From NCBI GenBank assembly GCA_009779295.1, contig WREN01000073.1, positions 1 through 9,362 of the forward strand: 9,362 nt of DNA. Reading direction: 5' to 3'. The translations under genes and the position numbers were made by a program. The notes under the pieces are model-generated. The model was not told the DNA's origin. It saw only the letters and a program-made list of their open reading frames with translations, and ran no database searches. The DNA is from Oscillospiraceae bacterium. Its GTDB lineage: Bacteria > Bacillota > Clostridia > Oscillospirales > CAG-272. Each line of letters opens with the position of its first letter. Within the stretch, counting starts at the first letter, position 1. Positions 1 through 6,184 of the stretch are shown one piece after another.

Positions 1-690
1 GGACGTATGCCCGTGCTGCTTGAAGCAATCAAACGCATCAAGGACGAATTAGGAGACACAGTTTGCGTAACAGGAAGGACAGCCGCGCCTTTCTCGTCGG
101 TGACATTGCTGTTCGGCATGAGCGAAACATTCATGCTGCTGTACGACAATCCCGAACTCGTGAAGGAGACGCTGAAATTCTTCACCGAGCTGCAAATCAG
201 ATGGGGGCAGGCGCAGATAGAAGCCGGGGCTGACGCTATATGGTTCGGCGACTGCAACGCTTCGGGGCATTTAATATCTACGGAGATATACCGTGAGTAT
301 GCCTATGACGCTGTTGCAGAAGTTGCAAAAGCGTACAAAGAAGCCGGCGGTTTGACGTTCTATCATGCGAGCGACCACAGCATACCGCACCTTAAATTAC
401 AGGCGGAAACTGGAATTTCCGCATTGAGCATGGGTCCGGGCGTGGAATTGGAATCGGTGAAGAAGGAATTGGGCGATAAAGTATGCCTGATGGGAAACAT
501 TGATCCGATACTATACTTACTGGAAAAAGATGAGGAATCCGTTTACAACGAAGCGGCGAGGATTGCTAAGCTCGGAATGGTAAACGGCGGCTATATTTTC
601 AACAGCGGCGAAATGATACCGCGAGACACTCCCGCTGAAAATATCAGTGCAATGATAAAAGGCGCGAGAAGCGCCTTGACAAAGAACTAA
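1..690 (+). CDS. URO-D superfamily protein (corrinoid methyltransferase-like), 5'-truncated by window edge
   Basis: The reading frame is open from base 1, so the ATG at 7 is probably internal; 229 residues are visible and roughly the first third is missing. The fold is recognised from the order of family motifs: DAIWFGD near visible residue 78, FYHASDHS at 120-127, CLMGNIDP at 162-169, and a C-terminal SGEMIPRDTPAENISAM. Known relatives are uroporphyrinogen decarboxylase (HemE) and the MtaA/MtbA/CmuA methyltransferases, which move methyl groups between corrinoid proteins and thiols such as coenzyme M. In MtaA-type enzymes zinc is held by an H-x-C pair and a later Cys; here those places read H-A-S and SGE, so classical thiol-zinc chemistry is doubtful. 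The HemE role is also unlikely because no other haem gene is nearby. It probably acts in the cytosol on a methylated or tetrapyrrole-like substrate, not identified. The family call is secure; the substrate is unknown. Confidence 0.85.
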   Translation, partial: GRMPVLLEAIKRIKDELGDTVCVTGRTAAPFSSVTLLFGMSETFMLLYDNPELVKETLKFFTELQIRWGQAQIEAGADAIWFGDCNASGHLISTEIYREYAYDAVAEVAKAYKEAGGLTFYHASDHSIPHLKLQAETGISALSMGPGVELESVKKELGDKVCLMGNIDPILYLLEKDEESVYNEAARIAKLGMVNGGYIFNSGEMIPRDTPAENISAMIKGARSALTKN

Positions 691-704
691 ATTTATGATA
701 TATT
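676..704 (+). promoter_or_regulatory. Sigma-A type promoter for the lipoprotein gene
   Basis: A perfect -35 TTGACA (676-681) is followed by a 17-base spacer and TATATT (699-704), with a TGn extended -10 at 696-698. The -35 lies inside the last codons of the upstream gene. The predicted start, about base 711, falls within the AGGAGG ribosome binding site (710-715), so either the leader is only about 13 bases or the real start is slightly different. A 7-bp hairpin (659-665 with 671-677, loop GAGAA) abuts the -35. Confidence 0.6.
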
Positions 705-723
705 AATACAGGAGGTATTAAAA

Positions 724-1443
724 ATGAAAAAAATTTTAACAATATTATTAGTATTAACGATGATATTTACATTCTCAGCATGTTCGGTAAGCGGTATAGT
801 AAAAGGTCTGACCGGCGGCGCGTTGGACGTCGGGTCAAACATGAAGTGGCCGAAAGATAAGATGGGTTCGGTTCCGGAACTGAAAGGCGCTAAAATCAAC
901 AGCATTTTGAACCTCAACGAAGGCACTAGTCTTGTTTTCACTGATTTAAGTACCAAAGACGCGGAAGCCTATTACAAAAAACTCAAGGATGTCAGCAAAG
1001 ATATTTCCATAATGGGGAAAGATGAGAATAATAAAATATGGTTTACAGGTTATATCAATAATGCGGAAGTTGTGTTCTTTTGTTACGATGGTTCGGGTAC
1101 ATTGGCAACCAGTGTAAAAGAGTATGAAAAATATACCTATCAGATTTTTTACGGAGATGAAGCTAAATGGGATAACAAAGCGTTAAAAAACATCCCGGAA
1201 TTGAAGAATATCATCGTCACGGTGATGACAATCAATGATGATTCGGTGAGCATAATGTTTAACAATACGGATGTAAACAATGTTAAAAAATATATCGACA
1301 CGTTGAAAAGTTCAGGATTTTCGGAAGATTTTTCATCTGAATATGACAATGGATTTATGTTCAGCGGGTCAAAAGGCGATATATCTGTATTTATTACATA
1401 TAACAGTGATTCCACAGATTTCGGGTCTATTACGGTGAATTAA
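724..1443 (+). CDS. Lipoprotein with two tandem copies of a ~90-residue module, function unknown
   Basis: A 239-residue precursor with a classic lipoprotein signal: basic MKK, a hydrophobic stretch to about residue 17, and lipobox FSAC with Cys20 as the lipidated residue. It should be anchored to the outer face of the cytoplasmic membrane. After a short Gly/Ser linker the mature part looks duplicated: residues 41-125 and 148-239 both begin with KW, then V/I-PELK, a beta-rich stretch ending in F, an Asp followed by a Y..xLK helix, then F-x-G and a closing hydrophobic strand. I do not recognise a named function; similar small modules occur in clostridial lipoproteins and may bind ligands or partners. 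The start is fixed by AGGAGG at 710-715, eight bases before the ATG. The gene is probably monocistronic, with a promoter at 676-704 and a terminator straight after the stop. Confidence 0.85.
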   Translation: MKKILTILLVLTMIFTFSACSVSGIVKGLTGGALDVGSNMKWPKDKMGSVPELKGAKINSILNLNEGTSLVFTDLSTKDAEAYYKKLKDVSKDISIMGKDENNKIWFTGYINNAEVVFFCYDGSGTLATSVKEYEKYTYQIFYGDEAKWDNKALKNIPELKNIIVTVMTINDDSVSIMFNNTDVNNVKKYIDTLKSSGFSEDFSSEYDNGFMFSGSKGDISVFITYNSDSTDFGSITVN

Positions 1444-1470
1444 AAAAACGGGAGTTTTAATCCCGTTTTT
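1444..1470. terminator. Bidirectional Rho-independent terminator
   Basis: AAAAACGGGA (1444-1453) pairs perfectly with TCCCGTTTTT (1461-1470) around a seven-base loop. The arm gives a T-run on either strand, so it can terminate the lipoprotein gene from the left (stop at 1443) and the amidohydrolase gene from the right (stop ending at 1473). It starts one base after one stop codon and ends two bases before the other. Confidence 0.9.
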
Positions 1471-1472
1471 AA

Positions 1473-2282
1473 TTAATACCCTATAAATTCCAACAAATTC
1501 TTTTCGTATATCTGCGCCCTGACTGCTCCTGATATATTCAATTCGTCGTATATCGAATTATCCCTCTCAATCACACTCTTCGCGTAATCTGAATCGTAAT
1601 GATGCGTCGAACTGTCTACGCCGAACAGAATTCGTTTGGGGAAAGTCACATAACCGACTGTCAGCAGCTTCGTGAGCGCGTCGCGGCGGTAAATCGGAGG
1701 AGTGCCCGGAGCAATATCGATGAACAATTGCGACGTTAGGTTATTGCGGTTGCTGTTCCATTTGCCGAAAAGCGCGATACATTCGTCGATCCACGGCCAT
1801 GAAATATGAGCCATCGCGAACTTTAATCCGTCGATGTTCAACAGATGGTCGAAATTGCCGGGGCGGTTATAATCCGTTGAAGGCGTCTGTGAATACAAAA
1901 TTCCGGAATGGAATAAAATGGGTTTATTCTTCGACGCGATATGCTTCCAAACAGGAATAGCCCGTTCGTCGAACGGATAGAAATGTCTGCAAATAACTTT
2001 AAACCCTCTGATACCTGCCGTTATAGCGTTATCAACCTGCCCGATAGCATCGGGTTCGGTCGGGTCGAGATAGTAAAAAGGGTACAAATTGCCGCTGATT
2101 TTCACGAAATCGATCACTTGCTCAAGGCGTTTTTGATTGTAATCGGGGTCTGAATTATTGTTTTGCCAAGATCCTTTCGAGAAAACGATACCGCCGTCTA
2201 TACCGGCTTCGTTCAGTTTCTCGAGAAAATTTACGTTGTTTTGCTCAGGCGCGCCGCTGTGAATGTGACAGTCTAATATCAT
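1473..2282 (-). CDS. Metal-dependent amidohydrolase (amidohydrolase_2 / ACMSD-like TIM barrel)
   Basis: A complete 269-residue protein with the metal-site set of the amidohydrolase superfamily: DCHIH near the N-terminus (H6 and H8), a lysine on a mid-barrel strand (GFKVI, K95), FHSG (H125), AHISW (H159) and LFGVDSS (D223). The order and the short length fit the amidohydrolase_2 (PF04909) branch, which holds ACMSD-type decarboxylases and lactone or ring hydrolases, rather than the larger ureases and dihydroorotases. No signal peptide is visible, so it acts in the cytosol. The C-terminal IYEKNLLEFIG helix is typical of the family. The start is supported by AAGGAG nine bases upstream. It is divergent from the DapA-like gene with 46 bases between start codons, suggesting a shared small-molecule pathway; the substrate cannot be read from the sequence. 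The gene ends against a bidirectional terminator. Confidence 0.87.
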   Translation of the reverse strand: MILDCHIHSGAPEQNNVNFLEKLNEAGIDGGIVFSKGSWQNNNSDPDYNQKRLEQVIDFVKISGNLYPFYYLDPTEPDAIGQVDNAITAGIRGFKVICRHFYPFDERAIPVWKHIASKNKPILFHSGILYSQTPSTDYNRPGNFDHLLNIDGLKFAMAHISWPWIDECIALFGKWNSNRNNLTSQLFIDIAPGTPPIYRRDALTKLLTVGYVTFPKRILFGVDSSTHHYDSDYAKSVIERDNSIYDELNISGAVRAQIYEKNLLEFIGY

Positions 2283-2328
2283 TTTTGTTTACTCCTTTTT
2301 ATTGAACTTTTTTTGAGGTGATTTTAAT

Positions 2329-3204
2329 ATGAAAAACATAACTAACGGCGTTTGGGTCACGATGATAACGCCGTTCACAAAAGATAGCAAAATAGATTAT
2401 TCCGCGGTTGAAGCGTTGGTTGAGTGGTACATTAGCAAGAACGTTGACGGGATTTTCGCGGTTTGCCAGTCGAGCGAGATGTTCTTTCTTTCGTTCGAAG
2501 AACGTTTTGAACTCGCGAAATTCGTGATTGAAACCGTAAACAAGAGGGTGGAAGTAATCGTCAGCGGCAACACTCACGACGATGCGGACGTCCAAATCAA
2601 AGAAGCCCGCGCTTTTGCTGAATTGGAGCCCGAAGCAATTGTTTTTTTAACCAACAGATTGGATATTGACAAAACTTTAAAAGGAATGCCTGAAGAAACC
2701 GCTTTGGGAGTATACGAATGCCCATACCCATCGAAACGATTATTGACTGACAGCGAAATTGAATACCTCGTCAAAAGCGGCAGATTTGTTTTCCTAAAGG
2801 ACACTTCCTGCGACGCGGAAATCATGCGCAGACGTGCCAAAATGGCGCTGGGAACTCCATTCAAGGTCTATAACGCAAACGCCGCCACGCTCTATGAGAC
2901 GTTAAAATTCGGCTACAACGGTTATTGCGGAGTAATGGGGAATTTTCATCCGGATCTGTATGCGTGGCTGTATTGGAATCTGAACGATGCGCGGGCGGAG
3001 CGGGTTGCGAACTTCCTAAGCATGATGTCGGTCATCGAGTGCAGGGAATATCCGCTGTGCGCGAAGTATTATCTATCGCTGTTTGAGGGGTTGGGAATCA
3101 ATAAGCTTTGCCGTTCGCGTCCGGATTCGCATGGTCCCGCGCTTGCGCATGAACTAAAAGCCCTCTGCGAAATTTCACGGGAATTGCGGGAGTTTATAGC
3201 TTAA
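2329..3204 (+). CDS. DapA/NanA superfamily aldolase-lyase (not a canonical dihydrodipicolinate synthase)
   Basis: A 291-residue cytosolic TIM-barrel protein of the class I aldolase group. The N-terminal GVWVTMITPFTKD, the Tyr of YECPYP (Y133 in this protein's own numbering) and the Schiff-base lysine of FLKDTS (K157) are all present, so pyruvate-type imine chemistry is likely. Two things argue against true DapA. The usual GTTGE substrate loop reads CQSSE (46-50). The PYY segment that supplies the second catalytic Tyr is absent, and the stretch between VFLTNR and VYECP is about 20 residues, shorter than in typical relatives. The C-terminal half (NFHPDLYAWLYWN) fits uncharacterised 'dihydrodipicolinate synthase family' proteins. 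Candidate reactions are retro-aldol or dehydration of a 2-keto-deoxy sugar acid. The start is fixed by GAGGTG eight bases upstream. It is divergent from the amidohydrolase and convergent with recQ, sharing a TTAA at the two stops. I found no good promoter in the 46-base gap. Confidence 0.85.
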   Translation: MKNITNGVWVTMITPFTKDSKIDYSAVEALVEWYISKNVDGIFAVCQSSEMFFLSFEERFELAKFVIETVNKRVEVIVSGNTHDDADVQIKEARAFAELEPEAIVFLTNRLDIDKTLKGMPEETALGVYECPYPSKRLLTDSEIEYLVKSGRFVFLKDTSCDAEIMRRRAKMALGTPFKVYNANAATLYETLKFGYNGYCGVMGNFHPDLYAWLYWNLNDARAERVANFLSMMSVIECREYPLCAKYYLSLFEGLGINKLCRSRPDSHGPALAHELKALCEISRELREFIA

Positions 3205-4733
3205 AACTTCCAGAAATCATCGCTTTCCTGCTGTTTTGGTTTGGCTCCTTCTTCCAAATACGATGTGATAACTTTCAAAAATTTATAGCCGTACCGATTC
3301 AGTTTCACCGTTCCGATACCGCTGATACTGTTCATTTCGCTGAGCGAACGCGGAAGTTTCGAACACATTTCATGCAGCACCGCATCGGTAAAGATCGTAT
3401 AAGCGGGGATTCCGATGGCCTTTGCCAATTGATTCCTCAATTCCTTTAAACGCTTAAACAGTTCGTTGTCTTTAAATTCCGTTTTTTTAGTTGTAGTTGC
3501 AACGGGGGCAACCCGCTTGCAGTTTGAACAGTTGTCGCATTTAGCCGGAGGGGTGTCGCCGAAGTATTTCAGTATGTATTCACGCAAACAAGACGTTAAA
3601 TTGCAATAGCGTTTTATTTGATACAGGCGGTCGTAGTCTTTGTTTTTGATAGCTTGCTGAACAGCGGGAGTTATATTCGGATTAGGCTCGGTATTGTCTA
3701 TCAGAAACGAATTGATCCGCACGTCCTGTTCGTTGTACAGTATGATGCAATCGGCGTGAGTGCCATCGCGTCCGGCGCGTCCCGCCTCCTGATAATAATT
3801 CTCAATGTTCTTCGGCATGTTGTAATGAATCACGTAAGCAACGTTCGATTTATCTATTCCCATTCCGAACGCGTTTGTAGCGACCATAATTGATTTGCGG
3901 TCATAAATAAAGTCGTCCTGATTCATGCGGCGCTCGTCGTCGCTTAAACCCGCGTGGTATCGAGTAGCGGAGAATCCTATTGCGTTCAAATTATAACAAA
4001 CTTCCTCAACAGTTTTGCGGGTAAGGCAATAAATAATCCCGCATTTATTTTTTTTATCGGATAATATTTCACATAATGACGTCATTTTAGCTTTTGGTTT
4101 AATGACTTCAAAATTTAAATTTTTTCTGTCAAAACCTGTCGTTATCACGAAAGGGTCACACAGTTCCAGTATTCGGATAATGTCGTCGCGGACTTCCGAC
4201 GTCGCGGTTGCGGTGAACGCGCAAACTACCGGTCGTTTTTTAAGTTTCGCGATGAAATCCGTTATCATTAAATAACTCGGGCGAAAGTCATGCCCCCATT
4301 GTGAAACGCAGTGCGATTCGTCAACCGCCACCAGCGATATGTCGGCGTTCATCACAAATTCAAGAAAGTTTCCGGAATTTAAACGCTCCGGAGCCGCGTA
4401 TACTATTTTGTACAAACCGTTCTTCGCGCCGTTGATGATATCGTTGTACTCGTAATATGACAGCGAGCTGTTTATGTAAGCCGCGTCGATTCCCGATTGG
4501 GTCATCGAATGAACCTGATCTTTCATCAGCGAGATCAACGGCGATATGACGACGGTTATCCCGTCGAACAATAAAGCCGGAATCTGGTAGCAAATGGATT
4601 TCCCCGAACCAGTCGGCATTATTCCGATAGAATCCCGTCCGGACAGAATTTGGTCGATGATCTCGCCTTGACCTTCCCTGAATTCTGTGTAGCCGAAATA
4701 TTTTGTTAGGATTGTGTGTTTGGTTTGTGTCAT
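3201..4733 (-). CDS. recQ: ATP-dependent DNA helicase RecQ, apparently lacking the RQC winged helix
   Basis: A 510-residue superfamily 2 helicase that unwinds DNA 3'-5' during recombination and replication-fork repair. Motif 0 is FREGQ, the Walker A is PTGSGKS (40-46), motif II is DESH (138-141; RecQ usually has DEAH), followed by the aromatic-rich loop CVSQWGHDFRP. Motif III is TATAT, and motifs V/VI read NAFGMGIDKSNV and YYQEAGRAGRDG. A four-cysteine zinc site follows (C382, C399, C402, C405). After a linker of about 15 residues the HRDC domain begins near 421 (LFKRLKELRNQLAKA to ITSYLEE). E. coli RecQ is 609 residues with a winged helix of about 100 residues between zinc and HRDC; that part is missing here. 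The start is supported by AGGT five bases upstream and a consensus promoter at 4797-4825. The stop overlaps the convergent aldolase gene by four bases. Confidence 0.95.
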   Translation of the reverse strand: MTQTKHTILTKYFGYTEFREGQGEIIDQILSGRDSIGIMPTGSGKSICYQIPALLFDGITVVISPLISLMKDQVHSMTQSGIDAAYINSSLSYYEYNDIINGAKNGLYKIVYAAPERLNSGNFLEFVMNADISLVAVDESHCVSQWGHDFRPSYLMITDFIAKLKKRPVVCAFTATATSEVRDDIIRILELCDPFVITTGFDRKNLNFEVIKPKAKMTSLCEILSDKKNKCGIIYCLTRKTVEEVCYNLNAIGFSATRYHAGLSDDERRMNQDDFIYDRKSIMVATNAFGMGIDKSNVAYVIHYNMPKNIENYYQEAGRAGRDGTHADCIILYNEQDVRINSFLIDNTEPNPNITPAVQQAIKNKDYDRLYQIKRYCNLTSCLREYILKYFGDTPPAKCDNCSNCKRVAPVATTTKKTEFKDNELFKRLKELRNQLAKAIGIPAYTIFTDAVLHEMCSKLPRSLSEMNSISGIGTVKLNRYGYKFLKVITSYLEEGAKPKQQESDDFWKF

Positions 4734-4762
4734 ATATTACCTGTGTTTTTAATTTATTCATC

Positions 4763-4792
4763 GTAGGGTCGGAGTTCCATCCCCGACCCTAC
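4763..4792. repeat. Palindromic repeat (REP-like) at the recQ transcription start
   Basis: GTAGGGTCGG (4763-4772) and CCGACCCTAC (4783-4792) form a perfect 10-bp inverted repeat around a ten-base centre. It is much more GC-rich than the surrounding spacer. The form resembles short dispersed palindromes seen between genes in many clostridial genomes, from memory only. It begins about where recQ transcription should start (about 4790), so it would form a hairpin at the extreme 5' end of the recQ mRNA or overlap an operator. Confidence 0.7.
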
Positions 4793-4796
4793 CAAT

Positions 4797-4825
4797 ATTA
4801 TACCATTCTACATCATCCCTGTCAA
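4797..4825 (-). promoter_or_regulatory. Consensus sigma-A promoter for recQ
   Basis: Read on the minus strand, TTGACA (4825-4820) is followed by a 17-base spacer and TATAAT (4802-4797): both hexamers and the spacing match the consensus exactly. The predicted start is about 4790, giving a leader of about 56 bases to the ATG at 4733. No activator would be needed; repression through the adjacent palindrome is possible. Confidence 0.85.
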
Positions 4826-4862
4826 TATTTCAAAACAAAAATATATTAATCGGGAGGATTTA

Positions 4863-4916
4863 TTGTGGGAAAGATATACCGTGAATATTGCCGGACGTAC
4901 ACTTGGTTTTGCATAA
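4863..4916 (+). pseudogene. Possible 17-codon ORF or gene remnant (ZapA-like N-terminus?)
   Basis: A good ribosome binding site (GGGAGGA, about 4852-4858) precedes a TTG at 4863 and 17 codons ending in TAA at 4914-4916. The peptide contains YTVNIAGR, which recalls the N-terminal strand of ZapA cell-division proteins (V-T-V-x-I-A-G-R). Nothing further of ZapA follows, no promoter is evident, and a GTG start in another frame gives an unrelated 29-residue peptide. It could be chance, a decayed gene end or a leader peptide. Confidence 0.15.
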
Positions 4917-4923
4917 ATCAAGA

Positions 4924-4948
4924 GAGCGGTTCCGCACAGAAACCGCTC
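4924..4948 (-). terminator. Likely terminator of the CBM9-like surface protein gene
   Basis: GAGCGGTT (4924-4931) pairs with AACCGCTC (4941-4948) around a nine-base loop, 26 bases past the stop of the minus-strand gene at 4975. On the minus strand the hairpin is followed by CTTGATTTATG, a weak T-rich tail. Termination may therefore be leaky towards recQ, which has its own promoter. Confidence 0.6.
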
Positions 4949-4974
4949 CCCTGATTATGTATGGGCGTTTATAA

Positions 4975-5940
4975 TTATTTTTTCGGGATTCTTCTTTTGG
5001 TTAAAGCCGTACCGGCAAGAGCTATTACGCCCGCGGTCACGAATATAATTATATTATTGTCGTTCGTTTGGGGAACCGGTGCCGGCGTAACCGGAGCCGT
5101 AGAGATTTCACCTGCATTACCGCCGTCTGCGCCTGCTTCCTCTTCAATCACTATCGGAGGAGGTTGAATCTGACTGCCGAGCGTTATATTCACGAAACGT
5201 TCAGCGCCTTTTCTCTCGCCGAAAATACCCCATCCAAGATGCGAACCGATTGTACCGCCGTCGAGATGCGGCATACGTATAAGAACAACCGAACCCGTTG
5301 TAAACTGATCGCCTTGCGAAACCGTTGCTTTCGGCAGAAAAGCCGCGAACGGAATCTTCATTTCATACCATATGTACGCTCCGTCCATACGCACTGCGGA
5401 GTTTTTGCTCACGTCGTCGGCTGTCCATTCGCCCACTTTGCCCGGGGCATTATTGAACCACACGACATAAGTCAGTTCGCCGGTAGTGTCGTTTGCGCCA
5501 AGACCGACTTCAATAAACTGATCGTCTGCTATACCGACAGGTCCAAAGCCAAGCTGCATACCGGCAGATTGCCACACCATACCGTCTTCGCCGGAAAGCG
5601 GGTTCACGTGTCCTTCTGAACTCGTGCGCGTAAGCACATAAAGATACGTATCATCATAAACCATCCAAATGAGCCAATCTTCGCCTTTTGCTCTCGCGTA
5701 AGCGGCATCGTCCCCGTCGGGCACAATAATTGTACGGTCAGCCGCGGTTACAGGCAATGGGTCTCCATAAGCCAATTCGCCGTCATAGAAGCCGTCGATG
5801 ACAGGCGTTTCTAAAACATGCTGGATTGTGAAGTTGATATTATAGAGATTTGCCGCTTCTTCCCACAACGCTGCTACCGGTGTTATCATTGTTATAACTA
5901 AAAATGCTGTAATTAGAACTGCTATGATTTTTTTTAACAT
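4975..5940 (-). CDS. Secreted CBM9-like surface protein with C-terminal sortase-like anchor
   Basis: A 321-residue exported protein. Residues 1-24 form a signal peptide (MLKK, hydrophobic core, TPVAA cleavage region). Residues about 45-255 match the CBM9/DOMON-like beta sandwich seen in carbohydrate-binding proteins: TPVIDGFYDGELAYGDPL, then WMVYDDTYLYVL, WQSAGMQLGFG, a central strand with YVVWFN, and WYEMKIPFAAFLP. A Pro/Glu/Ala linker (about 256-288) leads to VPQTND (289-294), a hydrophobic segment (296-312) and a basic tail KRRIPKK. That is the layout of a cell-wall sorting signal, with Asn where sortase motifs such as NPQTG have Gly. It probably displays a sugar-binding domain on the cell surface; the ligand is unknown and no catalytic domain is present. 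It has GGGGAG at its ribosome site, a near-consensus promoter and its own terminator-like hairpin. No sortase or glycan enzyme is in the window. Confidence 0.82.
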   Translation of the reverse strand: MLKKIIAVLITAFLVITMITPVAALWEEAANLYNINFTIQHVLETPVIDGFYDGELAYGDPLPVTAADRTIIVPDGDDAAYARAKGEDWLIWMVYDDTYLYVLTRTSSEGHVNPLSGEDGMVWQSAGMQLGFGPVGIADDQFIEVGLGANDTTGELTYVVWFNNAPGKVGEWTADDVSKNSAVRMDGAYIWYEMKIPFAAFLPKATVSQGDQFTTGSVVLIRMPHLDGGTIGSHLGWGIFGERKGAERFVNITLGSQIQPPPIVIEEEAGADGGNAGEISTAPVTPAPVPQTNDNNIIIFVTAGVIALAGTALTKRRIPKK

Positions 5941-5982
5941 AAAAATATCTCCCCTTATAAATTTTTAATGTAGCTATTATTT

Positions 5983-6010
5983 ATTATAGCAAAATTAGGA
6001 AAAAAGTCAA
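5983..6010 (-). promoter_or_regulatory. Sigma-A promoter for the CBM9-like protein gene
   Basis: On the minus strand TTGACT (6010-6005), a 16-base spacer and TATAAT (5988-5983) give a strong promoter. The predicted start is near 5976, with a leader of about 36 bases. GCTAT and ATAGC arms (5973-5977 and 5986-5990) flank the -10 region and could be a weak operator, though AT-rich sequence makes chance likely. Confidence 0.8.
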
Positions 6011-6067
6011 TACAAAAATTAACTTTTTTTAGAAATTGTAAACAAAATGTAAAAAATAAAGGAGTTC

Positions 6068-6096
6068 TTGAAATCTGTTAAAAAATATGGTAAAAT
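6068..6096 (+). promoter_or_regulatory. Sigma-A promoter for rpsB-tsf
   Basis: TTGAAA (6068-6073), a 17-base spacer and TAAAAT (6091-6096) match the consensus closely. The predicted start near 6103 leaves a leader of about 82 bases before rpsB, enough for a regulatory RNA fold. It is divergent from the promoter of the surface protein gene, with 57 bases between the two -35 boxes. Confidence 0.8.
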
Positions 6097-6113
6097 AGAA
6101 TGAAAAATTCACA

Positions 6114-6170
6114 CACAGCTTGTTCCTTTGGTGAATAATAAAAAAGTTGTGGTGGAATAACCGAAGGAGG
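6114..6170 (+). promoter_or_regulatory. Candidate rpsB leader pseudoknot covering the ribosome binding site
   Basis: Two helices can form in the leader. Helix 1 pairs 6114-6121 with 6144-6151 (8 bp, one G-U). Helix 2 pairs 6124-6132 with 6160-6168 (9 bp, one G-U). They interlock as an H-type pseudoknot with connecting loops of 2, 11 and 8 bases. Helix 2 takes in most of the AAGGAGG ribosome binding site (6164-6170). That site lies 14 bases from the ATG, longer than the usual 5-9. S2 is known to repress rpsB-tsf translation in E. coli, so feedback control by S2 is a reasonable inference; homology to the known leader is not shown. Confidence 0.5.
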
Positions 6171-6184
6171 ACTATTAAACAAAA

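Noticed and set aside
659..677. AAGGCGC/GCGCCTT hairpin at the end of the URO-D gene as a terminator
   Set aside because: No T-run follows on either strand, and the arm lies in coding sequence and overlaps the -35 of the next promoter.
1..690. Naming the first gene hemE
   Set aside because: No haem-pathway neighbour, and the sequence fits the broader methyltransferase-type branch better.
2274..2279. TAATAT as -10 for the aldolase gene
   Set aside because: No acceptable -35 lies 15-19 bases upstream.
2303..2330. TTGAAC with TAATAT as a promoter for the aldolase gene
   Set aside because: The -10 would overlap the ATG and make the message leaderless, while a clear GAGGTG ribosome site is present.
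2329..3204. Naming the aldolase dapA
   Set aside because: Substrate loop and second catalytic tyrosine differ from true dihydrodipicolinate synthase, and no lysine-pathway gene is adjacent.
6098..6110. GAAT/ATTC dyad at the rpsB transcription start
   Set aside because: Only four base pairs, and it competes with nothing; too short to call.
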